DNA of 35,156 nt from DASQFD01 sp035633255 (GTDB lineage Bacteria; Actinomycetota; Actinomycetes; Actinomycetales; Dermatophilaceae): the NCBI GenBank assembly GCA_035633255.1, contig DASQFD010000144.1:1-35156 (forward strand), given 5' to 3'. Position 1 is the stretch's first letter. The number at the start of each line of letters is the position of its first letter. Positions 6,796 to 17,062 of this stretch are shown piece by piece. A model generated the notes under the pieces. That model was not told where the DNA came from, did no database searches, and saw nothing but the letters and a program-made list of their open reading frames with translations. Both the position numbers and the translations under genes were made by a program.

Positions 6796-9700
6796 ATGCG
6801 CCCCTCCTCAGCCGCCCCGAGCGTCACGCTGCTCCGGCTCCCCCCGGCCCTGCTGACGCGGGTCGCGGGGATCCTCGCGCTCGCCCTGGTCGGCGGCTTC
6901 CTCGTCGCGGTCCCTCCGGCGGTCGCCGCCCCGGGGATCACCCTGGCCAAGACGGCCAGCCCCACGGTGCGCGCCGGCGAGCCGATCACCTACACGCTCA
7001 CCGCCGCCAACCCGTCCAGCAACCCCGACGCGGTCGACGAGTGGAACCTCTCCTTCCGCGACGTGCTGCCGGCCGGCGTGACCTACGTGCCCGGCTCGAC
7101 CAGCCCGGCGGGCGCCGGCGAGCCGACCGTGGTCACCACCGGCTCCGGCACGACGCTGGTGTGGCCCAACGTCGCCGATCTGCAGGTCGGCTCCACCTAT
7201 GCCATCACCTTCCGCGCCACGCCCTCGGCCACCTCCTACCCCGTCGGCGCGACGGTGCCCAATGCCGCCAACGCCTATACCAACAGCGACCCCCAGGTCT
7301 CCCCCGACTTCTCCCCGACCGGCACGGTGGTCCCCGGGTCGTTCACCGCCACCGCCGCCGCCACCGCCTCGACCCTCGTCTCCGCGCTCGAGGTGACCAA
7401 GAGCGAGGGCAGCCCTGAGGGCGAGCTGCTGCGCGGGGTGCACGACCACCCGACCGTTTACACCCTCACCGTCCGCGGCACCGCGGCCGGGGCCAGCAGC
7501 GGGCTCGTCGTCACCGACCTCCTCCCCGCCGGGCTCGAGTTCCTGGGTTGCAGCGGTGTGGACAACTCCTCCGCCCCCGAGTACCCCGGCGCGCCACCGC
7601 TGACCGCCACGCCGGTCGTGCCCGACTGCCGCGCGCCGGACAGCGTCAGCACCGTGGTGAACCCGCCGCCGGCGAACGGCGTGACGTTCCCCCCCGGCAC
7701 CTACACCCGCCTCTCGTGGACCATCGGCGCCCTGCCCGCCGGTGGGTCGGTCACGCTCCGCTACGCCGCCGGCATACCCCTGCGGGCCAATGTCGCCACC
7801 TGGCCGGGCACGACGCCGTCCCCCACCAGCGGCCGGCAGGCCGCCAACCTCGACAACAACACGGGTGCCTCGTCGCGGGAGGGCGTCGGCGAGACCGGCC
7901 TGCGCAACGCCGCGTCCGCCACCGCGACCTACTCGGGGGTGGTCGCCCCCGGAGGAACGACGGCCGTCAGCGCGTCCGACACCGAGACGGTGTCCGTCGA
8001 GGACGTCCGGGCCCGCAAGTCCGCCTCGCCCACCGAGTTCCGGGCGGGTGCCGTCGTCCGGTACACCGTGACCGTCGACACCAGCGAGTACGTCTCCGCG
8101 TCGGGGGTCGTGGTCACCGACACGATCCCGAACGGGGTCTGCCCCCTGGGGCCGCCTGGCACCAACTACACCCAGACGGGCCTGCCGGCGTGTGCCGGCC
8201 TCGGCGACGGGAGCACCACGCCGTCATCGGCCTTCGACTCGGTCACCCAGAACGCCGACGGCACCTTCACGGTGGTCTTCGCCCCACAGACCGCCGGACG
8301 CGACGGCACGATCACCTACTCGTATGCCGCGCGGATGCTGAGCTCGTACCTCGGGGGGCCGGTTGCCGGCCAGCCGACCGCCGTCGGCGACAGCTTCACC
8401 AACCAGGTGGCGCTGACCGCGACGACCACGCCCATCCCCGGGACCGGCGAGAGCGGCCCCGCCACCGTCGGCGACACGAGCAGCGCGACCCTGACGTCGG
8501 GCGGGGCGACCCTGGCCAAGACGGTCCTGCCCCGCTCCCTGACCGGGCCGACGTGCCCCACCGACGGCGCCCTGTACCGCGACCCCGACACGCTGCCGGC
8601 GGCCGAGACCCTGTTCCGGCTCGGCGACGTGGTCTGCTACCGGCTCCGCGTGGACTACTCCGACCTGGCCCGGACGCGCAACGCCACCCTCACCGACGTG
8701 CTGCCCATGGGCCTCACCTCGGACGTCGACCTGGTCGTGCCCACCCCGGCGAACACGGCTCCGTTCACCCCGCTCGGACCCGCCGGCCGGCTCTCCTTCG
8801 CGATCGGTCGGGACGGCCCCGGCGGCCGCTTCGTCGAGCCCGGGGGGGTCACCGAGCTGGTCTTCCCGGCAACGGTCACCGCCGTGCCGCCCAGCGGCAC
8901 CACCGCGGTGACCCGGGACAACCTGCTCAAGGTGGGCTTCCAGGACACCGCCGGCAACCGGCAGTCGCTGCGCGACGCCGCCGCCGTCCGGCTGGCCCCC
9001 GCCCCCGCCGTCGGGGTGGTCAAGGGGGTGCAACGCGTCGACGTGCCCGCGAGCGGCCCCAACGGGCCCAACAGCAACGTCGACGGCTCCCTGGTGCAGG
9101 GCGGCTCGACGGCGACCTTCCGCATCGACGTCACGCACCGCGGCACCGGGGACACCGCCGCCCCGATCGGTGGCCTCGACGTCTGGGACGTGCTGCCCGC
9201 CGGGCTGACCTGTGCCGCGGTGACCAACGTCCGGGTCGACAGCACCGCGGCCAGCACCCTGACCGCCGCGCCGCAGACCACCGGCACCGACCCCGGCGAC
9301 CCCGACCAGCCCGGCTTCTCCGGCAGCGACACGCTCTCGTTGCTGCGCCTCGTCTGGCCACTCACCGGTGACGTCGCCGCCCAGCAGCTCCCGGCCGGTG
9401 GGCGGGTCACCATCCTCTACGACCTCGCCATCCCCTCCCCCGCCCCCATCGGCACGGTGTACCCGGACACCGCCGCGGTCCACCGGTTCTCCCAGGTCAC
9501 GGACATCACCGCCGAGACGGGCACCCTCGCGACCTACTACCCCGCCTCCAACATCGCCACGACTCTCCCGCCCGGCGCCCAACGGGCCCCCGCCGCCGCC
9601 AACGGCTCCAGCGTGCGGGTCCGTTCCCCCGTGGTCACCAAGACCGGGACGACGTCGATCGAGGAGACGGGGAACAACCGGCCCTTCGAGGCGACGGTGG

Positions 9701-12700
9701 GGGAACGGGTCACCTACACGTATGCCGTGACCGTGCCGGCGCGCACCGAGGTGTTCGCAGGGGTGCTCACCGACACCCTGCCCGCCGGGTTCGTGGTCGA
9801 TCCGGCGACGCCCGCGGTGCTCAGCTTCCAGCCCGACGCCGCCTCGACCGCGACGGCCCCGGTGCCCGACGGCGTCGTCCTCGACCCGGCCACCGGGCGG
9901 GTGACCTTCCCGGCGGAGTACCGCAATCCCTCGGCGACCGACCAGCGCTTCGCGGTGACGATCACGGTGCGGGTGGCATCCGCGGCGCTGCCCCTCGGCC
10001 AGACCGATCTCGCCCGGACCAACACCGCGCGGTTCGCCAGCCTCGCCACCGCGGGCGGGGCTCCGAACCCGGCCGTCACAGCCACGTACGAGATCAGGGT
10101 GCGGCAGCCCAACCCCGGAATCACCAAGGAGGACGACGCGGCGGGTGCCGTCGCCGCCGGGTCACTCGTCACCTATACGGTCACCGCGGTCAACCGGACC
10201 GCGGGCGGGACCGGGACCGGGCTGACGCCGCTGCACGACGCCTTCGTCGTCGACTGCGTCCCCGCAGGGCTCGCCTTCGAGGCCTACGGCCCCGACCCCG
10301 GCAGCGCCCCGGTCCCCGGTGACGGCACCAACGGGTGCGCCACCGGGACCACCCGGCTGGTCTGGAGCCTCGGCGACGTCGCGCCGGGGGCGGCGGTCAC
10401 CCGCACCTACACCGTGCGCGTCCCGGTCGGCACCGTCGGCGGCCAGACCTACCGGAACACCGCGCGGTTGACCGGAAGCACCCTGGACGACGGTTCCACG
10501 GACCCGCTGGCCACGCTGAACCCCGACGAGCGCGGCTACGCCGTCACCGACTCCAACGACCTCACGGTCATCGGCGCGGCCGTCGTCACCAAGACGGTCG
10601 ACCCCGACCGGGCCACCATCGGGCAACGGGTGACCTTCACCGTCACCGACGTCATCCCCGCCAACATCACGCTCTACGACTCCGCGCTCATCGACCGGGC
10701 CCCGCCCGGCATCACCGGCCTGCGGCTGGAGAGCATCAGCTGCTCGACCATCGGGCGCGACACCCCGTGCGGGTTCCTCGCCAGCGGCACCCAGCTCACG
10801 CCCGTCCCGCAGCCGGACGGCAGCACGCTGACCGGCTACGGCCTCGGCGACATCCCCGCCTCGCCCGACCGGCGCGCGGTCGTGCTCACCTACAGCGGCG
10901 TCGTCGCTGACACCGCGGTGAACACGGCCGGCCGGGTCGCCCGCAACGTCGCCCTCCCGAAGTGGAACCTCACCGACGGCCGCACCCCCACCCGGGCGGA
11001 CGACGCCTTCGACCGGTCCGGTGACTCCGCCTCGGCGGCCCTGACGGTGGTCGAACCCTCCCTGACCATCGCCAAGGCGGTCAGCGACCCCGCCCCGGGC
11101 CCCGGTGACCTCTTCACGTACACCCTGACCGTCACGAACTCCAACGCCGCGAACGCCAGCACGGCCTACTCCATCGACCTCTCCGACCTCGTGCCCCGGG
11201 GCGTCGTCGTCGACCCGGCCAGCATCACCGGCGGCGGGGTGCTCGTGGGCGGCACGCCGCTCGGCGGCGGGACCGTGCAGTGGCGCGGCCTGCTCGGCGC
11301 CGACGGCCTGGCCCCGGGGGAGACCGGGGAGCTCACCTACACCGCCCGGCTCGCCGCCTCCACCTCGCTCACCGGGGCGGGCCTGACCAACACCGCGTCC
11401 GTCGTCCGCTACCGCAGCCTGCCGCCGGGTCAGGGGGAGCCGGCGGGTGGTCGGACGTATGCCAGCCCGAGCGCCCGCGCCACGGTCACCCCCGACTTCC
11501 CCCGGATCGAGACGGCCAAGGTCGCCCTCGACCCCGCGCCCGCCTACATCGGTGAGCCGTACACCTGGCAGGTGACCGTGCGCAACACCGGTGCGGCTCC
11601 GGCGTTCGGGGTGGACGTCCTCGATGTCCTGCCGGTGAACTGGTCCTACGTCACCGGCAGCGCCACCGTGAGCGTCGCCGGTGGCCCCCCGACCGAGGTC
11701 GAGCCCATCGTCACGCTCACCACCCTGCGGTGGATCGACCTCGGCCGCCTGAACCCCGGCGAGTCGCTCGTCGTCACGTACCGGTCGGTCCCCGGCCCGG
11801 GAGTCGTCGGGCAGCCGGGGGTGGGCGCGACCGTCCTGCACGTCAACTCCGCCCAGGGCACCGGCGTCGACGCGACCGGCGCCTCCGGCAACGCCAACGG
11901 CAGCTACAGCCGCCCGACCGTCCAGGCGAGCACCCGCATCGACTCGGCCGACCTCGTCCTCGACAAGACGCACACCGGTGACGTCGTCGCCGGACGGCCG
12001 CTCACCTGGACCGTGCAGGTGCGCAACGCCGGCCCGGACACCGCCGTCGGACCGTTCACGGTGACCGACACCCTCCCCGCCGGCGTGGACCTGGTGTCCG
12101 CCTCCGGCACCGGCTGGTCCTGCGCGCCCGACGGTCGGACCGTGACCTGCACCCGGCTCGACGCCGCAGCGACCCTCGCCGCGGGGGCCAGCCTGCCCGA
12201 CATCGCGGTGCGGGTCTCGGTCCCAGCCGACACGGCGGACGGCACCGAGCTGACGAACGCCGCAACCGTGGACGGACGCACCTACGACCCGCAGGAGGCG
12301 AACAACGCCGACGCCGACACCGCGACGGTCACCACGGCGGCGGACCTGTCGATCGCCAAGAGCCACGCCCTCGACCCGGTCGCCGGACAGGTGATGACCT
12401 GGACGCTGGACGTCGTCAACGGCGGGCCGTCGTTCTCCGCGCCGCCGGTCACGGTGCGCGACACCCTTCCGGAGGGCACGACGTACGTCGCCGCCAGCGG
12501 CGAGGGCTGGGACTGCACCGGCTCGGGCCGCGACGTGACGTGCACGCGCGACACCGCGCTGCCCCTCGGCCCCGCCCCGCAGGTCACCGTGGCGGCGGAC
12601 GTGGCGAGCTCGGTGACCGGGACGATCACCAACTCCGCCACCGTGACGCCGGGTCCGACCGCCGACCCCGACGACGGCAACAACACCGCCGTCGACCCCT

Positions 12701-15585
12701 CGCCCGTCACGACCCTCGCCGACCTCTCGGTCGAGAAGGTGCACGAGGGCGAGTTCGTCGCCGGCAGCAGCGCGGCATACCGGTTCACCGTCGTCAACTC
12801 GGGCCCCTCCGACGCCGCGGGCCCGGTGCGGCTGGCCGACACCCTGCCGCAGGGCATCACCTACTCGGCCATCGACGGGGCAGCCGACGGGTGGGCGTGC
12901 ACCTCGCAGGGTGCGGACCTGACCTGTGAGCGGGCTGCCGGGTTGCCGGCAGGGGAGACCACCTCGCTGCGGGTGCTCGTGGACGTGGACCCCGCCCTCG
13001 TCGTCCCGCCGGGCGACGGCATCCGCAACACCGTCCGAGTCTCCTCCCCCACCGACGACCCCAACCCGGCCAACGACACCGACGACGACCTCACCGGCGT
13101 GGACCGCCGCGCCGACCTCCGCATCGACAAGGCACACGACCCCGACCAGCTGGTCGTCGCCGGTGCCACCGCCACATGGAGCCTGACGGTCACCAACGGC
13201 GGCCCCTCCGACACCGACGGCCCGCTCGTCGTCACCGACCCGGTGCCGGAGGGCACGGCATACGTCTCGGCGGAGGGGGACGGCTGGGACTGCGGGGAGG
13301 CCGACCGGCTGGTGACCTGCACCCGCGCCGCCGGCCTCGCGGCGGGCGACCAGGCCCCGGCCATCACGCTGACCCTGCGGGTCGACCCCTCCGCGGGGCC
13401 CGGGGTCCTGCGCAACTCCGCCGACGTCGCCGGGCCGCTCGCCGACCCCGACCCCGCCAACAACACCGACTCCGACGACGTCACGGTCGTGGACCGCGCC
13501 GACCTCGCGGTGAGCAAGTCGGTGGTCGGTGACTCCACGGTCGTCGCCGGGGCGACGGTGCAGTACGACCTCACGGTGAGCAACGCCGGGCCCTCCGACG
13601 CCGACGCCGTCACCCTCGTCGACACCGCACCCGAGGGCCTGGTGCCCACGGCGGTGGACGCGCCCGCCGGCTGGGAGTGCACGGTCAGCGCCCCCGAGGT
13701 GCGATGCACCCGCCCCACCCTCGCCGGTCCGGCCACCGACGAGCCGACGCGGACCACGATCCGGGTGACCGCGCGGGTGACGGCCTCGGTGCCGGAGGGC
13801 ACGACGCTGCGCAACGAGGTCGTGGTCGCGACCTCCACGCCCGGGGACGACCCGGCCGACAACACCGACGACGCGACCGTGGACGTCGTGGCCCGCGCGG
13901 ACCTCCGGCTCGAGAAGAGCCACGACGCCGAGCAGGACCCGGTCGTGGCCGGCACGCAGGCGACCTTCACCCTGGCCGTCACCAACGACGGGCCGTCCGA
14001 CGCCGTCGGCCCGCTCACCGTCACCGACCTCCTCCCGCTCGGGCTGTCGTTCGTCTCCGCCAACGCCCCGTGGGCCTGCCAGACCGACCCGCCGGAGAGC
14101 CAGGTGGTGAGCTGCACCCTCGACGTCGAGCGCCTCCCCGCCGACGGCAGCGCCCCCGTGCTCCGGCTGACCGTCGCCGTGGCCGCCGACGCCACCGCCG
14201 GCACCTACACCAACGAGGCCACGGTGACCTCACCGACGACCGACCCCCGCCCGTCGAACAACCGTGACAGCGACGACCTGCCCGTGGTGGAGCGCGTCGA
14301 CCTCGCCGTCGTCAAGACGCACGCCGGACCGGTCCGGGTCGGGGACGACCTGACCTTCGACCTCGCGGTCACGAACCGCGGGCCGTCCCTGGCGCGCGAG
14401 GTGCGGCTGACCGACACGCTCCCGACCGGGCTCGACCCGGTGTCGGCCGCGGGTGACGGCTGGGCGTGCGAGGTGACCGGGCGCACGGTGACGTGCACCC
14501 GCGAGGCGCCGCTGCCTCCTGGGGAGGACGCCCCTCCGGTGACGCTGACGACGACGGTGCGCCCCGCGGCATACCCCTCGGTGGACAACACCACGGAGGT
14601 GACCTCGAGCACCCCGGAGACCGACCCCGACGACAACTCGAGCACGGACACCGTCGTCGTGCCGCCCCAGGTGGACCTGTCGGTGAGCAAGAGCCACTCC
14701 GGGCCGGCGGTCGTGGGCGAGGAGCTCCGGTCGCGGCTCGAGGTGGCCAACGCCGGCCCGACGCCGGACCCCGGCCCGCTCACCGTCACCGACGACCTGC
14801 CCGCAGGGACGACCTTCGTCGCCGCGAGCGGCGAGGGCTGGCAGTGCTCGGCGGCCGGGCAGCGGGTGAGCTGCACCTCCGCGGCCGGGCTGGCCGTCGG
14901 TGGCCGCACCCGTATCGAGCTGCGGGTGGCGCTGACCCCGGCCGCGTACCCCGCCGTGACCAACAGCGCGACGGTCCTCAGCCCCGCCGAGGACGTGGAC
15001 CCGGAGAACAACACGGGCACCGCCACGGCCCCGGTCACACCGGTCAGCCGGCTCACCGTCACCAAGGACGTGCTCGCCGCGCCGGCGGGCCGCGCCGGCT
15101 TCACCATCCGCGTCCGCAACGAGGGGCCGAGCCCGACGACCGCCCCGGTCGTCGTCACCGACACCCTGCCCGCCGGGCTCTCCTACGTCTCCGCCCGTGG
15201 GGACGGCTGGGCGTGCGTCCCGGCGGGCGCATCGGTGACCTGCACCTATGCCGCGAGCCTGGCCGTCGGCGCCGGCGCGCCCGCCATCACGGTCGAGACC
15301 ACCGTGAGCGGCCGACCCGGGGCCACGCTCACCAACCTCGCCTCGGTCACCGGCGGGTCCGTGAGCCCGTGCCCCGACTGCGGCGACACCGACGACGCCG
15401 CGGTCACGGTGCCGACCGCACCCCCGGTGGTCGGCCCCGGCGGGGGCGGTGGGGCCGCGGGTGGCCCGGGCGGTGGCGGGCTGGCGTTCACCGGTGCCGA
15501 GGTGCTGCTGCTGCTCGCGCTCGCGCTGGGGCTGCTCCTCGCCGGGTCTGGCGGCGTCGCCCTCAGCCGGCGGCGGAGCGGCTGA
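6796..15585 (+). CDS. Giant cell-wall-anchored DUF11 repeat protein
   Basis: About 2929 residues. A signal peptide (hydrophobic stretch VAGILALALVGGFLVAVPP ending AVAA, about 20-34) starts the mature chain near APGITL. Ten long, divergent DUF11/isopeptide-type modules fill roughly 35-1715. Nine shorter modules (375-402 bp each) begin near 11947, 12340, 12718, 13108, 13498, 13894, 14296, 14671 and 15046. Typical module features are ADLxxxKxH, VTNxGPS, TDTLPxG and NxAxV; the nine short ones each carry a GWxC...V(T/S)C pair that could form a disulfide. The C-terminus is a Gly-rich spacer, LAFTG, a hydrophobic helix and RRRSG: a sortase (LAxTG, class-E-like) anchor. ATG 6796 is chosen for the signal peptide; GTG 6757 is possible. 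Role inferred as a rod-like adhesin or surface fibre; no sortase gene is in the window. The 3' end overlaps the convergent gene by 23 bp. Confidence 0.93.
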   Translation: MRPSSAAPSVTLLRLPPALLTRVAGILALALVGGFLVAVPPAVAAPGITLAKTASPTVRAGEPITYTLTAANPSSNPDAVDEWNLSFRDVLPAGVTYVPGSTSPAGAGEPTVVTTGSGTTLVWPNVADLQVGSTYAITFRATPSATSYPVGATVPNAANAYTNSDPQVSPDFSPTGTVVPGSFTATAAATASTLVSALEVTKSEGSPEGELLRGVHDHPTVYTLTVRGTAAGASSGLVVTDLLPAGLEFLGCSGVDNSSAPEYPGAPPLTATPVVPDCRAPDSVSTVVNPPPANGVTFPPGTYTRLSWTIGALPAGGSVTLRYAAGIPLRANVATWPGTTPSPTSGRQAANLDNNTGASSREGVGETGLRNAASATATYSGVVAPGGTTAVSASDTETVSVEDVRARKSASPTEFRAGAVVRYTVTVDTSEYVSASGVVVTDTIPNGVCPLGPPGTNYTQTGLPACAGLGDGSTTPSSAFDSVTQNADGTFTVVFAPQTAGRDGTITYSYAARMLSSYLGGPVAGQPTAVGDSFTNQVALTATTTPIPGTGESGPATVGDTSSATLTSGGATLAKTVLPRSLTGPTCPTDGALYRDPDTLPAAETLFRLGDVVCYRLRVDYSDLARTRNATLTDVLPMGLTSDVDLVVPTPANTAPFTPLGPAGRLSFAIGRDGPGGRFVEPGGVTELVFPATVTAVPPSGTTAVTRDNLLKVGFQDTAGNRQSLRDAAAVRLAPAPAVGVVKGVQRVDVPASGPNGPNSNVDGSLVQGGSTATFRIDVTHRGTGDTAAPIGGLDVWDVLPAGLTCAAVTNVRVDSTAASTLTAAPQTTGTDPGDPDQPGFSGSDTLSLLRLVWPLTGDVAAQQLPAGGRVTILYDLAIPSPAPIGTVYPDTAAVHRFSQVTDITAETGTLATYYPASNIATTLPPGAQRAPAAANGSSVRVRSPVVTKTGTTSIEETGNNRPFEATVGERVTYTYAVTVPARTEVFAGVLTDTLPAGFVVDPATPAVLSFQPDAASTATAPVPDGVVLDPATGRVTFPAEYRNPSATDQRFAVTITVRVASAALPLGQTDLARTNTARFASLATAGGAPNPAVTATYEIRVRQPNPGITKEDDAAGAVAAGSLVTYTVTAVNRTAGGTGTGLTPLHDAFVVDCVPAGLAFEAYGPDPGSAPVPGDGTNGCATGTTRLVWSLGDVAPGAAVTRTYTVRVPVGTVGGQTYRNTARLTGSTLDDGSTDPLATLNPDERGYAVTDSNDLTVIGAAVVTKTVDPDRATIGQRVTFTVTDVIPANITLYDSALIDRAPPGITGLRLESISCSTIGRDTPCGFLASGTQLTPVPQPDGSTLTGYGLGDIPASPDRRAVVLTYSGVVADTAVNTAGRVARNVALPKWNLTDGRTPTRADDAFDRSGDSASAALTVVEPSLTIAKAVSDPAPGPGDLFTYTLTVTNSNAANASTAYSIDLSDLVPRGVVVDPASITGGGVLVGGTPLGGGTVQWRGLLGADGLAPGETGELTYTARLAASTSLTGAGLTNTASVVRYRSLPPGQGEPAGGRTYASPSARATVTPDFPRIETAKVALDPAPAYIGEPYTWQVTVRNTGAAPAFGVDVLDVLPVNWSYVTGSATVSVAGGPPTEVEPIVTLTTLRWIDLGRLNPGESLVVTYRSVPGPGVVGQPGVGATVLHVNSAQGTGVDATGASGNANGSYSRPTVQASTRIDSADLVLDKTHTGDVVAGRPLTWTVQVRNAGPDTAVGPFTVTDTLPAGVDLVSASGTGWSCAPDGRTVTCTRLDAAATLAAGASLPDIAVRVSVPADTADGTELTNAATVDGRTYDPQEANNADADTATVTTAADLSIAKSHALDPVAGQVMTWTLDVVNGGPSFSAPPVTVRDTLPEGTTYVAASGEGWDCTGSGRDVTCTRDTALPLGPAPQVTVAADVASSVTGTITNSATVTPGPTADPDDGNNTAVDPSPVTTLADLSVEKVHEGEFVAGSSAAYRFTVVNSGPSDAAGPVRLADTLPQGITYSAIDGAADGWACTSQGADLTCERAAGLPAGETTSLRVLVDVDPALVVPPGDGIRNTVRVSSPTDDPNPANDTDDDLTGVDRRADLRIDKAHDPDQLVVAGATATWSLTVTNGGPSDTDGPLVVTDPVPEGTAYVSAEGDGWDCGEADRLVTCTRAAGLAAGDQAPAITLTLRVDPSAGPGVLRNSADVAGPLADPDPANNTDSDDVTVVDRADLAVSKSVVGDSTVVAGATVQYDLTVSNAGPSDADAVTLVDTAPEGLVPTAVDAPAGWECTVSAPEVRCTRPTLAGPATDEPTRTTIRVTARVTASVPEGTTLRNEVVVATSTPGDDPADNTDDATVDVVARADLRLEKSHDAEQDPVVAGTQATFTLAVTNDGPSDAVGPLTVTDLLPLGLSFVSANAPWACQTDPPESQVVSCTLDVERLPADGSAPVLRLTVAVAADATAGTYTNEATVTSPTTDPRPSNNRDSDDLPVVERVDLAVVKTHAGPVRVGDDLTFDLAVTNRGPSLAREVRLTDTLPTGLDPVSAAGDGWACEVTGRTVTCTREAPLPPGEDAPPVTLTTTVRPAAYPSVDNTTEVTSSTPETDPDDNSSTDTVVVPPQVDLSVSKSHSGPAVVGEELRSRLEVANAGPTPDPGPLTVTDDLPAGTTFVAASGEGWQCSAAGQRVSCTSAAGLAVGGRTRIELRVALTPAAYPAVTNSATVLSPAEDVDPENNTGTATAPVTPVSRLTVTKDVLAAPAGRAGFTIRVRNEGPSPTTAPVVVTDTLPAGLSYVSARGDGWACVPAGASVTCTYAASLAVGAGAPAITVETTVSGRPGATLTNLASVTGGSVSPCPDCGDTDDAAVTVPTAPPVVGPGGGGGAAGGPGGGGLAFTGAEVLLLLALALGLLLAGSGGVALSRRRSG
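11947..15420 (+). repeat. Nine tandem DUF11 modules (about 375-402 bp each)
   Basis: Successive modules start near 11947, 12340, 12718, 13108, 13498, 13894, 14296, 14671 and 15046, and each is preceded by a DP..NN.D.D type linker. Copies are clearly homologous but diverged in DNA sequence, so the array is old rather than a recent slippage product. All nine keep a Cys pair at the same module position. Confidence 0.85.
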
Positions 15586-16687
15586 CCGCGCCCGGCTCTC
15601 CCGGCGCCCCCTGCCCGCTCTCCGCGCCCAGCGCACGCACCCGGTGCACCGGCAGGTAGCGGTCGTGCAGGAGCGTGAGGAGGCTGAGCAGCAGCACGAA
15701 GAAGACCGTGGCCGCGCGGTTGAGGTCGCGGTCGGAGGGGCCGAGGAGCCAGTCCGCGACGGCGATCAACGCCAGGTTGATGCCGATCCTGACGGCGAAG
15801 GCCGCGTAGATCGACTGTACGGTGCGCGCCGCCCGGTACGCCCACAGGCTGATGGCGGCGTTGATCACCACCAGCACGGCGATGGCGACGAACACCTGCG
15901 CGGTCGTCGACCGCAGGTCGGGGAGGACGCGGGAGTACACCACCGCGATGAGGCCGACCAGGGCCACCTTCTCGAGCGTCACGGCGGAGAACACGCGCGT
16001 GTTGTGGGCCTGCCACGCGGCGAGCTCGGACGCGTCGTCGACCGACTGGGGCAGCGGGTCGGAGACGACCCGCCAGCTGTGGTCGACCGGCCCCAGCCGC
16101 GGCATCAGGACGAAGCGGAACAGGACCGCGGCGACCACGACGAGCAGGACGATCACGGCATACCCCCACGGGTTGGCGTCGAGCGCGTCGGTGAGGTCGA
16201 GCTTGGCGATGTGGATCCACCACTCCTGCGGCAGCTTGACGACGACCCAGATGAACGCCGCGATGGCGAGCCAGAACCGCATGCCGAACCGGGAGGGGTC
16301 CCAGCGCAGCCGGATCGCCTCGTAGGCGATGAAGAAGTACTCGAAGGTGTTGGGGAAGACGAGCAGCAGCGCGCGGACCTGGAGCAGCTCGAACGCCACC
16401 ACCCCCACCAGCCGGTAGAAGTAGAGGAACCGGCCGATGCGGAAGGCCGGCACGCTCGTCCAGTTGCGCATCATGGCGATGTAGGCGATGGCGAGGTAGA
16501 AGACGTCCATCGCCTTGTCGTAGCCCTGGTAGCCGGGCGGGTCGTAGCCGAAGGCCTGGAAGATCGTCTGGTCCACGCCGTCGAGGACCAGGCAGCCGAT
16601 GATCGCCGGCAGCGGGTACCGGAAGATGAGCAGGGGGAGCAGGAAACGCCCCGCCACGACGGCGACAAAGACGATCTGGGCGTCCAC
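15563..16687 (-). CDS. Polytopic membrane protein of unknown function
   Basis: 374 residues with about nine or ten hydrophobic helices, starting IVFVAVVAGRFLLPLLIFRYPLP and continuing through FYLAIAYIAMM, LVGVVAFELLQVRALLLVF, FWLAIAAFIWVVVKLPQEWW, WGYAVIVLLVVVAAVLFRFVL and several more to LLLSLLTLL. Conserved-looking polar features include DGVDQTIFQAFGYDPPGYQGYDKAMD between helices 2 and 3 and a soluble loop about 225-265 (GPVDHSWRVVSDPLPQSVDD). GTG 16687 is chosen because GGAGG lies 8 bases upstream. I do not recognise a named transporter or enzyme family. The 3' end overlaps the DUF11 gene by 23 bp on the opposite strand. Confidence 0.8.
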   Translation of the reverse strand: MDAQIVFVAVVAGRFLLPLLIFRYPLPAIIGCLVLDGVDQTIFQAFGYDPPGYQGYDKAMDVFYLAIAYIAMMRNWTSVPAFRIGRFLYFYRLVGVVAFELLQVRALLLVFPNTFEYFFIAYEAIRLRWDPSRFGMRFWLAIAAFIWVVVKLPQEWWIHIAKLDLTDALDANPWGYAVIVLLVVVAAVLFRFVLMPRLGPVDHSWRVVSDPLPQSVDDASELAAWQAHNTRVFSAVTLEKVALVGLIAVVYSRVLPDLRSTTAQVFVAIAVLVVINAAISLWAYRAARTVQSIYAAFAVRIGINLALIAVADWLLGPSDRDLNRAATVFFVLLLSLLTLLHDRYLPVHRVRALGAESGQGAPGEPGAVSRSAAG

Positions 16688-17062
16688 GCGAGCGACCTCC
16701 GGGGTGCGGGCCTCATGGGCCGGGTCCGCCGAGCAGCGTAGGGGCAGACGCGCGCCGCCGCACGCGAATCGCCGCAGGTGGGAGGCCTCACGTGGCCCGG
16801 GGTTCTGTCGCGGGGGGTGGTGATCCCCTACGCTCGGCGCACAGGACGATTGCGGCGCCCCCCCCCGCGGGTAACCAGAGGGGGCGGTGCCCCGGCTCGA
16901 ACAGCGTGGTCGGGGTGTCGTCGGCGCCGTGCGACGGGGGGCGTGCGACCGTCGCGCGCCCCCCTCGCGTCGCCGGCACGGGGGCGGTGGGCGCACGGCA
17001 TACCCGGAGTCGGGCGCGGGTAGGGCCCCGGTGACCACGACGGCCACCGGAAGGAAACCCCC
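16688..17062. other. 375-bp divergent intergenic region
   Basis: No convincing gene. It carries poly-C/G tracts (about 16858-16885), a strong hairpin at 16936-16964, a CGGCATACC motif copy at 16996, and GGGTAG at 17018-17023 that could be a stress-type -10 for the dehydrogenase operon, although no good -35 accompanies it. AGGAAAC before 17063 is the dehydrogenase Shine-Dalgarno. Confidence 0.6.
16936..16964. repeat. 14-bp inverted repeat between divergent genes
   Basis: GGGGGGCGTGCGAC and GTCGCGCGCCCCCC flank a single base; in RNA one pair would be G-U. As it lies between divergent genes it cannot terminate either; an operator or 5'-leader structure is possible. Confidence 0.5.

Noticed and set aside
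10162..13923. 1253-codon open frame antisense to the DUF11 gene
   Set aside because: It mirrors the high-GC third-position bias of the real gene, is Arg/Gly/Val/Asp low-complexity, and has no domain or Shine-Dalgarno.
16936..16964. Rho-independent terminator
   Set aside because: The hairpin lies between divergent genes, upstream of both, so it cannot terminate either.
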